From positions 2,022,861-2,086,860 of the forward strand of contig CANLZI010000001.1 of NCBI GenBank assembly GCA_947495555.1: a stretch of 64,000 nt of DNA, read 5' to 3'. Numbering within the stretch: the first letter of the stretch is position 1; each line of letters opens with the position of its first letter. This DNA is from an uncultured Erythrobacter sp. (lineage in GTDB: Bacteria > Pseudomonadota > Alphaproteobacteria > Sphingomonadales > Sphingomonadaceae). A model generated the notes under the pieces. It worked only from the letters and a program-made list of their open reading frames with translations, made no database searches and was not told where the DNA came from. Below are positions 20,221-28,221 of the stretch, one piece after another. A program made the translations under genes and the position numbers.

Positions 20221-20916
20221 ATGAACGCAAGTCAGAACACTTTACGAAAGCCTGCGGTGGTCTTGTTGTCGGGTGGTCTCGATTCCATGGTGACGGCTGC
20301 CCTGGCCAAGGAGCAGGGCTTCGATATTATCGCCCTGTCGATCGACTATGGTCAGCGGCACAAGCGCGAGCTTTCTGCTGCACAAGATATCGCAAAGCGG
20401 ATTGGTGCTGTGTCGCATTCAACTCTGTCGCTCGATCTTCGGATGTTCGGCGGATCGGCGCTAACAGCCGATATTCCTGTCCCAAAAGAGGGGGTGGGAG
20501 ACGATATTCCGGTTACCTATGTCCCTGCGCGCAATCTGCTTTTCTTGTCACTCACCGTTGCGTGTGCCGAGGCGGCATCCTCGTCGGACGTCTTTATTGG
20601 TGTGAACGCGCTGGACTATTCAGGATACCCTGATTGCAGACCAGAATTTATCGCAAGCTTTGCCGAAACAGCGCGCTTGGGCACCAAGGCCGGGGTCGAA
20701 GGGAAGTCTTTTCGGGTTCACACCCCGCTGCAAGATATGACCAAGGCTGACATTGCAAGAGTGTGCGCAAGATTGGGTCTCGATCCAGCCTGGAGCTGGT
20801 CATGTTATGACCCAACCGACGCAGGAACGGCTTGTGGCACTTGCGATTCTTGCAGGTTACGCAGGAAAGGCTTTGCCGAAGCGAATTTAGAAGATAGCAC
20901 CGCCTATGCCGCGTAA
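20221..20916 (+). CDS. queC: 7-cyano-7-deazaguanine synthase
   Basis: QueC uses ATP and ammonia to convert carboxy-deazaguanine to preQ0 in queuosine synthesis. The PP-loop SGGLDSMVTAAL lies near the N-terminus, and the C-terminal zinc site is SCYDPTD...CGTCDSCRLR. The start is the ATG at 20221; the TTG at 20197 is less likely. No queD or queE gene is adjacent and no preQ1 riboswitch is visible, but gluQ, which acts on the finished queuosine in tRNA-Asp, lies in this window at 40.3 kb. Confidence 0.95.
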   Translation: MNASQNTLRKPAVVLLSGGLDSMVTAALAKEQGFDIIALSIDYGQRHKRELSAAQDIAKRIGAVSHSTLSLDLRMFGGSALTADIPVPKEGVGDDIPVTYVPARNLLFLSLTVACAEAASSSDVFIGVNALDYSGYPDCRPEFIASFAETARLGTKAGVEGKSFRVHTPLQDMTKADIARVCARLGLDPAWSWSCYDPTDAGTACGTCDSCRLRRKGFAEANLEDSTAYAA

Positions 20917-20942
20917 ATCGCGGCCGATGACAGGAGCGGTGA

Positions 20943-22574
20943 ATGACGGATGAGAACAATCAAGCAGCGGTGCCAGACGATCAGCCGGTACCGGCTTATT
21001 CTTGGTATGCCCTTGGGGTATTGGTTGTTGTCTATGTCCTGAACTTTATTGACCGCCAGATTTTGTCGATCTTGGCCAACGACATCAAAGCGGATCTGGG
21101 CGTGGATGATGCCTATTTGGGCTTCCTATACGGGACAGCGTTCGCGATATTTTACGCCCTGTTTGGCATTCCATTGGGAAAGTTGGCTGACAGCTGGAAG
21201 CGCGTCAGGCTGATGACTATCGGCTTGGCGCTGTGGTCAGCAATGACCGCATTCTCTGGATTTGCGCGCGACGCAGCGACATTGACGGTTGCCCGTATCG
21301 GGGTTGGCGTCGGCGAGGCGACGGCGAGCCCCTCAGCATATTCGCTTATTTCCGATTGGTTCCCTGCACGCCTTCGTGCAACAGCATTGGCGATATACAG
21401 CTCGGGTCTTTATATTGGCGGGGGTATATCGCTAGCCATTGGCGGTTTGATTGTGGACCGTTGGAACGAAGCCTTTCCGGATGGTGGTCCACTTGGGCTT
21501 GCAGGTTGGCAGGCAGCTTTCATAGCCGTCGGGCTGCCAGGACTGCTCTTGGCACTATGGGTGTTTACACTGCGCGAGCCGGTACGCGGAGCGATAGATG
21601 GGTTGCCAACAAAGGAAGACCCGCATCCATTTCGCGGCTTTGTCCAGGAACTTTATACCGTCATCCCGCCCTTCACATTTGTAGGCGCGGCGTCGCGTGG
21701 AATGGGCACACTGGCCATCAATATTGCCGTGTTCTTCAGCGCATTTGTGGCCGCACATCTGATCACTCTGGGTTTGGATTCAGGCAATGGAGTGATTGCG
21801 GCGGCAATTGGCAATCTTCTGGGGGTAACGCTCCCAGCGATCACGGACCAATGGTTCCTCTTGGCGATCGGATATTATGCTGTTTTTTGTTGGGCTAGCG
21901 CTTTGCGCAAGCGCGACTATCCGACGTTTGCGCTCACCTGGGGCTCACCCGCGTTCCTGTGCACGATTTTGGGATATGGCACCGTAGCATTCATGGCATA
22001 CTCGGCTTCTTATTGGGGTGCGCCCTATGCAGAACGAGTGTTCGATGTCTCCAAGGCCGAGCTTGGCTTTTGGCTGGGCGGCGGCGGTGCCATGGGCGGA
22101 TTTCTTGGGGTTATTCTCGGGGGACGGATGGCTGATGCGCTGTTTCTGCGTATGCAGAACGGTCGCATCTGGGTCATCTTGTTCGGTCTAATAAGTCCGA
22201 TCCCATTCGCGTTAATCCAATACACCACCGACAGTTGGCCACTTTTTCTGGTTCTGAATGTTGTTGTTGGGGCCTTGGCCGCATCTGCGCTAGGTGCTGC
22301 GGCTGCCAGCAGCCAGGCACTGGTATTGCCGCGCATGCGGGGCACAGCAACGGCCACCTTCTTTTTGGCTACCACTTTGGTTGGGCTGGCGTTGGGGCCA
22401 TACACAGCCGGGTATGTTTCGGCCCAAAACGATGGCGATTTGAGCACTGGGGTGCTTTCCACTCTTTGGATTACGCCGATAGGAATGGCTTTGCTGGTTG
22501 CAGCGCTTAAGCTGGTGCCAAATGCAAACCAAAGCGTGCAAGAGCGCGCCAGAGCGGCTGGAGAGCCGATTTAA
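20943..22574 (+). CDS. MFS transporter (Spinster-like)
   Basis: A 543-residue major facilitator with about twelve membrane helices. The N-terminal helix ends in YVLNFIDRQILSILAN, and the loop after helix 2 has FGIPLGKLADSWKRVR, the usual MFS motif A region. The family around this N-terminal pattern (sphingolipid/Spinster-type) is common in sphingomonads as transporters of unknown substrate. A cytoplasmic loop around GLPTKEDPHPFRGF splits the two halves. It starts 26 bases after queC and converges on sodC, whose end is only five bases away. Confidence 0.88.
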   Translation: MTDENNQAAVPDDQPVPAYSWYALGVLVVVYVLNFIDRQILSILANDIKADLGVDDAYLGFLYGTAFAIFYALFGIPLGKLADSWKRVRLMTIGLALWSAMTAFSGFARDAATLTVARIGVGVGEATASPSAYSLISDWFPARLRATALAIYSSGLYIGGGISLAIGGLIVDRWNEAFPDGGPLGLAGWQAAFIAVGLPGLLLALWVFTLREPVRGAIDGLPTKEDPHPFRGFVQELYTVIPPFTFVGAASRGMGTLAINIAVFFSAFVAAHLITLGLDSGNGVIAAAIGNLLGVTLPAITDQWFLLAIGYYAVFCWASALRKRDYPTFALTWGSPAFLCTILGYGTVAFMAYSASYWGAPYAERVFDVSKAELGFWLGGGGAMGGFLGVILGGRMADALFLRMQNGRIWVILFGLISPIPFALIQYTTDSWPLFLVLNVVVGALAASALGAAAASSQALVLPRMRGTATATFFLATTLVGLALGPYTAGYVSAQNDGDLSTGVLSTLWITPIGMALLVAALKLVPNANQSVQERARAAGEPI

Positions 22575-22579
22575 CTGGT

Positions 22580-23143
22580 CTATACCTCAGGCTGAGCGAC
22601 GAATTCTAAGACACCGCAAGCGATACGTGGGCCGGCAGCTCCTGCTGGATCGCTTACGTAGTCATCGGGGCCTGCGTGTATCATGACTGCGGTGCCGTCT
22701 TGATCGTCTATCGAAGCGACCACTGCATTAGCCCGACCAGCTATATCGATTTGAATTTTAACATTTCCATTGTCTGGAATTTCAAGGTTTGGCAGGTCAC
22801 CCAGATGCTGGCCATCAGCACTTAATCTGCCATGCGATTTTCCGTCAGGATTGAGGTGCCCGTCCGCACTCTTAAAGTCGGGTGCATCGCACCGTCCAAC
22901 CGAGTGTAGATGGAAAGCTTTGGTGCCCGATTCAAATTGGCTGAGCTCAAGCTCAATAGTTACCTTGCCATCAGTCTTGTTCAGGACTGCTTTTCCTACT
23001 TCATTGTCGTCTCTATCAACGATCGCGGCACTAGCCAGAGCTATTAGTGCTCCAGAATTCTGAGCTTCGGATGATTCTGGTTCACCCTGACATGCGCTTA
23101 ACGCTACGGCTAGCGTCAATGGAATTAGAGTGGGCATCTTCAT
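22580..23143 (-). CDS. sodC: Cu-Zn superoxide dismutase, lipoprotein
   Basis: This converts superoxide to peroxide in the periplasm. All metal ligands can be found: HLH in AFHLHSVG, the zinc histidines in ADGHLNPDGKSHG and GQHLGDL with its aspartate, and the second copper histidine in AVMIHAGPDDY. The disulphide cysteines are in GRCD and IACGVL. The leader LTLAVALSACQG has a lipobox, so the protein should be anchored in a membrane. Length 187 is normal for the bacterial type. Confidence 0.93.
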   Translation of the reverse strand: MKMPTLIPLTLAVALSACQGEPESSEAQNSGALIALASAAIVDRDDNEVGKAVLNKTDGKVTIELELSQFESGTKAFHLHSVGRCDAPDFKSADGHLNPDGKSHGRLSADGQHLGDLPNLEIPDNGNVKIQIDIAGRANAVVASIDDQDGTAVMIHAGPDDYVSDPAGAAGPRIACGVLEFVAQPEV

Positions 23144-23183
23144 ACTTACGGGCTCCGGACGTTCCAGTTACTAGCCTAAATGC

Positions 23184-23210
23184 AAAAGGGGCCGGATTGC
23201 TCCGACCCCT
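23184..23210 (-). terminator. Terminator of the OmpA-like gene
   Basis: On the minus strand AAGGGGTCGGA-GCAA-TCCGGCCCCTTTT forms a 9-bp stem with one G-U pair, followed by TTTT. It lies 28 bases past the stop of the OmpA-like gene and before sodC. Confidence 0.85.
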
Positions 23211-23237
23211 TCCGAATTTTTCACCAGTGGTGAAGTA

Positions 23238-24365
23238 TTACATGCCCGAACCCGGACCGTAAGTAACTTCAACACGACGGTTCTGAAGTTCGCGTACGCC
23301 GTCTTCGGTTGGAACGCGCAATTGCGTTTCACCAAAGGCTTCGCTTGAAACGCGATCTTCTGGAACACCGCGACCGGAAAGGTAATCGCGTACCGATTCG
23401 TTACGACGCTCAGCCAGACCCATGTTGTATGTCTGCGAACCCGACGCATCGGTGTGACCAGCCAACATGACGCTCGCAGAACCACAATCAGCATAGGCGC
23501 TAACTGCGTTGTCGAGAATCGTAGCCGCTTCCGGAGTGATATCCGACTCATCCCAGTTGAAGAACACGATGTATGGACCCGTGTTGCAAACCGGTGCCGG
23601 TGGAGGCGGCGGTGGAGGCGGTGGTGGAGGCGGTGGTGGAGGCGGTGGTGGCGGTGGCGGTGGTGGTGGAGGCGGAGCTTCAGGCTCGCCACCAAAGTTG
23701 TATGTCAACGTACCAAGCACCGAATGGCTACCAATGTCAGCTTCGATCGGACGACCAAGCGTATCGGTGATACCAACACCAACTGCATTGAAGTAACGAT
23801 ACTTCAGGCCAACGTCCCAACTGTCAGTCAAAGGTGCGCGAACACCCGCGAGCAACTGCCAAGCCAAGCCTGTGTCTGAATCGTCAAACGCACCTGGACC
23901 AATATCCAGAACCGTTGTTGTCAGATCAGTCCGTGCGATACCGATACCGCCGCCTGCAAAGCCTTGGATGCCGTCATCGTCGCCGAAATCAAACAGGCCG
24001 TTCAACATAAAGCTGAGCGCGTTGAATTCACCGCGGCCAACAGCCTGCCGGTTTGATACTGTAGTACCAGGACGAGCTACCAAGCCTTCTGTGCCGATTC
24101 TAACATCGTCAACTTCTGCTTCACGGTAGCTTGCTTCAGCTTCCAGACGGAAGGCGCCGAAATCGTAACCAACCAAGGCACCGAAATCATATCCAGTGTC
24201 TGTGCCGATTGTTGAGTCAGCGTCCGTACCATCAATTTCTAAATCAATGTCTTCTACGACCATCACGCCGCCTTCACTTGCGACGTACCATTGACCGTCG
24301 CGAGCAAGTGCGGGCGCTGCAAGCGCCGTCGAAGCCATCGCCATTCCAATGACGAGTTTGCGCAT
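23238..24365 (-). CDS. OmpA-family outer membrane protein
   Basis: A 375-residue OmpA-type protein: signal peptide (MRKLVIGMAMASTALAAPALA), an eight-strand beta-barrel domain (about residues 23-230, with YVASEGGVMV and a YRYF-containing strand), a run of 26 prolines, and a C-terminal OmpA/MotB peptidoglycan-binding domain. The last contains FNWDESDITPEA and LAGHTDASGSQTYNMGLAERR. It should link the outer membrane to the cell wall. The ribosome site AAAGGGG precedes the ATG. The proline run is encoded by a simple repeat. Confidence 0.94.
   Translation of the reverse strand: MRKLVIGMAMASTALAAPALARDGQWYVASEGGVMVVEDIDLEIDGTDADSTIGTDTGYDFGALVGYDFGAFRLEAEASYREAEVDDVRIGTEGLVARPGTTVSNRQAVGRGEFNALSFMLNGLFDFGDDDGIQGFAGGGIGIARTDLTTTVLDIGPGAFDDSDTGLAWQLLAGVRAPLTDSWDVGLKYRYFNAVGVGITDTLGRPIEADIGSHSVLGTLTYNFGGEPEAPPPPPPPPPPPPPPPPPPPPPPPPPPAPVCNTGPYIVFFNWDESDITPEAATILDNAVSAYADCGSASVMLAGHTDASGSQTYNMGLAERRNESVRDYLSGRGVPEDRVSSEAFGETQLRVPTEDGVRELQNRRVEVTYGPGSGM
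23598..23675 (-). repeat. Poly-proline microsatellite in the OmpA-like gene
   Basis: 78 bases of GGN-type triplets on the plus strand (tgg, agg, cgg) encode 26 consecutive prolines. The units form partly regular 12-base blocks. Slippage in steps of three would change the linker length without breaking the frame. Confidence 0.9.
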
Positions 24366-24553
24366 TACTGTATTCCCCTTTGTAGCGAATAGGATTCCAC
24401 CAGTGAGTATCTATCTTTTCCCCTCAATGGTGGCAAGCGGCCTTTACAGCCAAACTGTTGCAATAAAGCCTCTATCTGCATTTGACTTGCAAAAAACAGA
24501 AGAAAGAACGGCATCGCACGAAGCCTTAACGACGCTTACCGATGAAGGTTCCC

Positions 24554-24904
24554 TTAAGATCGTGCAAATATTCCTAAATTTCGCAATTCGGAGATGATTT
24601 CCGTTATGGCTTGTCTTGCCTCAACATCAATTGTTGTGCCGTTCTGAGGTTGGGCCGGGGCATCCGCTGATTGCCATGCACCATCGAATAGGAGCATCTG
24701 ACCTGAATGCTGGTCAAATACTCGCATTCCGGCGCAAGGTTGGATGAAAGACCATTCTGTTCCAACGCGGGTAGCAATATGTCCTTCGAATCCTGCCCAT
24801 TCGCCCGAGGGTGAAGGGTCAACCAACCAGTTGCCTCCATCATTGGAAGATACCGGCGAACTGGCAGATCGGCCGACTATGGCTGTATGCACTAAAGTAT
24901 CCAT
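24554..24904 (-). pseudogene. DUF2793 fragment from a gene transfer agent cluster
   Basis: The 116 residues starting at the ATG at 24904 (MDTLVHTAIVGR, then NWLVDPSPSGEWAGFEGHIA, ending in RNLGIFARS) look like the C-terminal part of a DUF2793 protein, which in sphingomonads I recall at the distal end of RcGTA-like clusters. A complete DUF2793 protein would carry more sequence before LMDTLVH; here that part is replaced, out of frame, by the large terminase start. The ORF is open and has a very good GGAGG five bases before its ATG, so a short protein could still be made by coupling to the truncated terminase. The family call is from pattern recognition only. Confidence 0.65.
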
Positions 24905-25188
24905 GAGGCCTCCGCTAAAGAGGATGATATCAGCGCGATCCGCGCCTGCGGATTGGTTTCGGCAATGTGACGGACCCATTCGGCGCCCGTTCGCGTTTTG
25001 CCAAATCCGCGCCCGGCCATCACCAGCCAGACGCGCCAATCTCCATCCGGAGGTAATTGAGCGGTTCTGGCCCACATCTGCCAATGATAGGGAAACTCAT
25101 CCTTCTCTTCACAGTTGAACCTTTGGGCCAGCTGATCGCGATATTTGGGGTTGGCAGAGGCCAACCAACCCAACCGATCAGCCATCAT
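24892..25188 (-). pseudogene. Truncated terminase large subunit (GTA type)
   Basis: This 98-residue ORF is the N-terminal part of a phage-type packaging ATPase. It contains the Walker A motif VMAGRGFGKTRTGAEWVR, in the form typical of RcGTA-like and HK97-like large terminases, and ends in ARIALISSSLAEAS just where a full protein of over 400 residues would continue. The frame then reaches a stop within a few codons, inside the DUF2793 fragment. The nuclease domain and the rest of the ATPase are missing, so it cannot package DNA. It overlaps the small terminase gene by 11 bases. Confidence 0.8.
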
Positions 25189-25642
25189 CGCCGGTGTTTT
25201 CCTTAGCTTCTTGCATCACCCGCAAGCGGATTTCTTCCACCTTGCGGTCGATCGAACTGCGAATCTCGGCCGCGGTGACATTGCGTTTGGCGGCCTGCGC
25301 TCGCACCGCGTTTTCCCGGTGCATTGTGAGCAGCCGAATGACCGCGCCAAAATCATATTTGTCACCGTTGTCGGTTTGAAAGTCGCCTGCGCGCAGCAGC
25401 CGCAGAACTTCCATCTCGAGATGCTCATATCCCTCATACAGGGCATCCATCCATCGGCGCGCAAATTCGGGTTCATTGATCCGGGTGCGATATGCTTTCC
25501 CTTTTGGCACTCCAGCGGCCTCGGCCGATTTGGTAACATTGGAGGATTCGGCCAGAGCCTCCAGGAAGCGATCCCGCCAACGGGTGTTGATCTGACGACC
25601 GCGGTTGGTTGCATTCTGGGTCGAGCCCTTGGTTTTACCCAT
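25178..25642 (-). CDS. Terminase small subunit-like protein of a GTA remnant
   Basis: 154 residues, intact. The N-terminal half has a helix-turn-helix (SSNVTKSAEAAGVPKGKAYR), followed by a charged helical stretch and a C-terminal coiled-coil-like tail (SSIDRKVEEIRLRVMQEAKE). This matches small terminases, which recognise DNA for packaging. Its stop overlaps the start of the large terminase fragment, the expected terS-terL order. A hairpin leader precedes it. With terL broken it can have no packaging role, yet the frame has stayed open, suggesting recent decay or another use as a DNA-binding protein. Confidence 0.75.
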   Translation of the reverse strand: MGKTKGSTQNATNRGRQINTRWRDRFLEALAESSNVTKSAEAAGVPKGKAYRTRINEPEFARRWMDALYEGYEHLEMEVLRLLRAGDFQTDNGDKYDFGAVIRLLTMHRENAVRAQAAKRNVTAAEIRSSIDRKVEEIRLRVMQEAKENTGDDG

Positions 25643-25692
25643 AGATCACAATCCTTAGCTCGTGCGCTTATTCTCGTTGGTCCAAACGCGAA

Positions 25693-25729
25693 CGGGCGAC
25701 TGTTCCCCCGGTGAGGGGGCAGCCGCCCG
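25693..25729 (-). other. Large hairpin in the leader of the GTA remnant
   Basis: CGGGCG-a-CTG-tt-CCCCC-ggtga-GGGGG-CAG-c-CGCCCG folds into a long stem with two small interruptions. It lies 51 bases before the small terminase start. No T tract follows on the minus strand, so it is not a canonical terminator; it could shape translation or mRNA decay of the leader. Confidence 0.6.
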
Positions 25730-25774
25730 ATCAAACATGATTGCTGACGAATCACACTATCGCGATGTTCCGTT

Positions 25775-25829
25775 TAACTAACCAATGATCGTGACAATGT
25801 CAATACAAATGTTCCAAATAGGTTAGTTA
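25775..25829 (-). promoter_or_regulatory. Putative promoter/operator before the GTA remnant
   Basis: Two perfect 9-bp arms, TAACTAACC (25775-25783) and GGTTAGTTA (25821-25829), flank a minus-strand TTGACA (25798-25803) which is itself part of TGACA-T-TGTCA. The TTGACA fits a -35 box, but the hexamer 17 bases downstream (TAGTTA) is a poor -10. The heptamer ATGTTCC also occurs twice nearby. The arrangement suggests an operator in the space between the GTA remnant and the divergent membrane-protein gene. Confidence 0.4.
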
Positions 25830-25908
25830 TTTGCGGTTGCGCGGAGTGTACGGCTCGCTTAATCGCCGATCTCTGGGTTTCTCCCGCTGTCAAAGGTCAC
25901 GCCTCGCC

Positions 25909-26559
25909 ATGATGAAAATGCTGCACGGTCTGTACGATTGGACCATGGACAAGGCTTCGCATCCCAAGGCGCAGTGGTGGCTGGCCTTTTTCTCTTTCAT
26001 CGAATCGAGCTTCTTTCCGATCCCGCCACATCCATTGCTGGGGCTGATGTGCTTGGCTGAGCCGAAGAAAGCCATTCGGTTCGCCTTGATCGCGACTATC
26101 GCTTCGGTGCTGGGCGGTATGTTCGGATATATGATCGGGTACTTCTTGTACGAGGCGATCGGTGCCTGGCTGATCGGAGCGCTTGGTCTGACCGAAACCT
26201 TCCCGGTTGCGGCATGCTATATTCGTGAACAAGGCGCGCTGGCGGTATTCTTGGCAGCCGGTACGCCAGTGCCGTTCAAGCTGATGACCATCACCGCCGG
26301 TTTTGTGGAGATGAACCTTCTGTCCTTCACCTTGGCGGCCATCGCCGGGCGGGCATTGATTTTCATGGTGGTGGGCGTGCTGTTTCAGTTGTTCGGCGCC
26401 CCGATCAAACGCATCATTGATCGCTACCTTGGGTGGGTCACAACCGTCTTTGTCGTGCTGGTTGTGGGCGGATTTATTGCGTTTACGCAGCTGGCCGGCA
26501 GCGAGGATGAGACGCAATCCAGCAATGCCTGCGATCTGGCGACGGAAATACGTGGCTGA
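25909..26559 (+). CDS. YqaA-like membrane protein (DedA/VTT superfamily)
   Basis: A 216-residue inner membrane protein with about five hydrophobic segments. The ESSFFPIPPHPLLG motif followed by a glycine-rich helix (LGGMFGYMIGYFLYEAIG) and AAGTPVPFKLMTITAG is characteristic of the YqaA branch of the DedA/SNARE-associated superfamily, linked in general to membrane lipid handling. The ORF track start at 25831 adds residues that look non-coding; ATG-ATG at 25909 is preferred. It converges on spt, 19 bases away. Confidence 0.85.
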   Translation: MMKMLHGLYDWTMDKASHPKAQWWLAFFSFIESSFFPIPPHPLLGLMCLAEPKKAIRFALIATIASVLGGMFGYMIGYFLYEAIGAWLIGALGLTETFPVAACYIREQGALAVFLAAGTPVPFKLMTITAGFVEMNLLSFTLAAIAGRALIFMVVGVLFQLFGAPIKRIIDRYLGWVTTVFVVLVVGGFIAFTQLAGSEDETQSSNACDLATEIRG

Positions 26560-26578
26560 ATCAGACCAGGTTTTCTCT

Positions 26579-27823
26579 CTACGAAAGAATACCCGTTTTG
26601 GTGCCCGCGGCTTCGAACATCTTTAGGATCGTTTCCACTTCCTCGGCGCTGTGTTCTGCACACAATGAGCAGCGCAGCAAGGTCATGTTTGCCGGCGTTG
26701 CAGGTGGGCGGGCAAGATTGACGTAAAGCCCCTCTTTCAACAGTGCCTCCCACATCATCGCGCCGCGTTCCAGATCGGGCATGATCACCGCGATGATCGC
26801 ACTTTCAGGCGACGAGGTACCCAGTTCAAAGCCGAGATCGGTGAGGCCAGCATGGAGACGCCGCGAGTTCTCCCACAGATGGGCCCGCTTGTTTGAGCCA
26901 TGCATCAGCTTGCGGATCGATGTTGCAGCAGTGGCGACAACGGATGGCGGCAGGCTGGCCGTGAAGACATAGGGCCTGCACACAAGGCGCATGATTTCAA
27001 ACTTGGGATGGTTCGACACGCAGAAACCGCCAACGGTCCCAACGCTCTTTGAAAATGTTCCGATGATGAAATCACAATCATCGATCACGCCGGCAGCTTC
27101 ACACACGCCGCGGCCATTTTCGCCGATAAAGCCCATTGAGTGTGCTTCATCGACCAGCACCATGGCGCCATATTTCTTGGCGATGGCGACCATTTCCTTG
27201 AGCGGGGCGACATCGCCCAACATGGAATAAACGCCTTCCAAAATGACCAGCTTGCCTGCGCCTTCGGGCACACGCTTCAGGCGTTTTTCCATCGCTTCGA
27301 CATCATTGTGCTTGAACGGCACAACTTCGGCATTGCCCATCGCACAACCATCCCAGATCGAGGCGTGGCTATCGATGTCGAGGATGATGTAATCGCCCTT
27401 ACCCGCGATGGTGGAGATGATCCCCAAATTCGCGAGATAACCGGTCGAAAACACCATGGCGTGATCCATGGCGTAAAAATCTTTGAGCGCGTCTTCGCAC
27501 TCTTTGTGGCCTTGATAAGTGCCATTCAGAACTCGGCTGCCGGTGGTTCCGGTGCCATAATCCCGCATCGCCTGATTGCCTGCATCGACCACATCGGGAT
27601 CGAAGGTCATGCCCATGTAGTTATACGTCCCCAGCAGGATCGTATCGCGCCCGTTGCAAATTGCCCGGGTGGGAGAGAGGACTTCCTCCATCACCAGATT
27701 GAAGGGGTCTTCTACGCCGCTGGCCAGCAGGCCTTCGCGCATGGCGATGATGTCATCAAATTTAGAGAACAGATCACCGGCTGGCGCATCTGTTTCATGC
27801 GAGGAGGTTTCTGCGTTCATCAA
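26579..27823 (-). CDS. spt: Serine palmitoyltransferase
   Basis: This PLP enzyme condenses L-serine with palmitoyl-CoA or an acyl-ACP to 3-ketosphinganine, the first step of sphingolipid synthesis. The PLP lysine is K259 in GTFSKSVGTVGG; the histidine in DSHASIWDG, D225 and H228 in LVDEAHSM, and two arginines in ARPPATPANMTLLRC match the positions I recall for the Sphingomonas enzyme, shifted by six residues. The 414-residue length is near the soluble bacterial form (420). The gene overlaps the acyl carrier protein gene by ATGA. Other alpha-oxoamine synthases (KBL, BioF, HemA) are less likely given the ACP partner. Confidence 0.95.
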   Translation of the reverse strand: MMNAETSSHETDAPAGDLFSKFDDIIAMREGLLASGVEDPFNLVMEEVLSPTRAICNGRDTILLGTYNYMGMTFDPDVVDAGNQAMRDYGTGTTGSRVLNGTYQGHKECEDALKDFYAMDHAMVFSTGYLANLGIISTIAGKGDYIILDIDSHASIWDGCAMGNAEVVPFKHNDVEAMEKRLKRVPEGAGKLVILEGVYSMLGDVAPLKEMVAIAKKYGAMVLVDEAHSMGFIGENGRGVCEAAGVIDDCDFIIGTFSKSVGTVGGFCVSNHPKFEIMRLVCRPYVFTASLPPSVVATAATSIRKLMHGSNKRAHLWENSRRLHAGLTDLGFELGTSSPESAIIAVIMPDLERGAMMWEALLKEGLYVNLARPPATPANMTLLRCSLCAEHSAEEVETILKMFEAAGTKTGILS

Positions 27824-28062
27824 TCGGCCTGCGTCTTTGCTACAGCGTCAACCAACTGGCCAAAATTCTCAATCTCGGCTTGCTGATTCATGCTGATGAT
27901 GATGTCAAACTCGTCTTCGATTTCGGCCACGAAATCCATCACGGTCAAACTGTCGAATTCCAGATCATTGGCAAAGGTGGTCGCATCGGTAATGTCGACG
28001 CCCTTCTTGTTGAACGGCTCGATCAAGGAACGGATGCTTGTGTCGACTGCGGCTCGATCCAT
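27820..28062 (-). CDS. acpR: Acyl carrier protein for sphingolipid synthesis
   Basis: An 80-residue acyl carrier protein. The 4'-phosphopantetheine serine lies in the LEFDSLTVMDFV motif and the remaining helices fit the ACP fold. The start is either the ATG at 28062 or one two codons upstream (28068); AGAGAG precedes both. It ends inside the spt start codon, so the two should be made together. In Caulobacter an ACP beside serine palmitoyltransferase is needed for ceramide synthesis, so it probably supplies an acyl chain to Spt. Confidence 0.9.
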   Translation of the reverse strand: MDRAAVDTSIRSLIEPFNKKGVDITDATTFANDLEFDSLTVMDFVAEIEDEFDIIISMNQQAEIENFGQLVDAVAKTQAD

Positions 28063-28221
28063 TATCATTAACTCTCTTATGACTGCGATTACCGTTCTAT
28101 CGGCAAAACGCCACATTGGCGACAGACGAAGCGCATCTGCCATTGGATTGCGGCGGAAAAGCGGCTGTTAGGGCTGGTTGTCAAGTTCTCTCGTATTTCT
28201 CGTCCGGTTATAGCGCCGCTA

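Noticed and set aside
23171-23695. 174-codon histidine/arginine-rich ORF in the OmpA-like gene
   Set aside because: It reads the proline repeat in another frame, so its RLHHRLHHR pattern is an artefact of the microsatellite.
24349-24597. 82-codon plus-strand ORF in the gap before the OmpA-like gene
   Set aside because: It covers the promoter and leader of the OmpA-like gene and the end of the DUF2793 fragment, with no ribosome site or recognisable sequence.
24554-25908. A whole prophage with attachment sites
   Set aside because: No integrase, repressor, capsid or tail gene and no flanking direct repeats or tRNA end. The pattern suits a collapsed GTA better.
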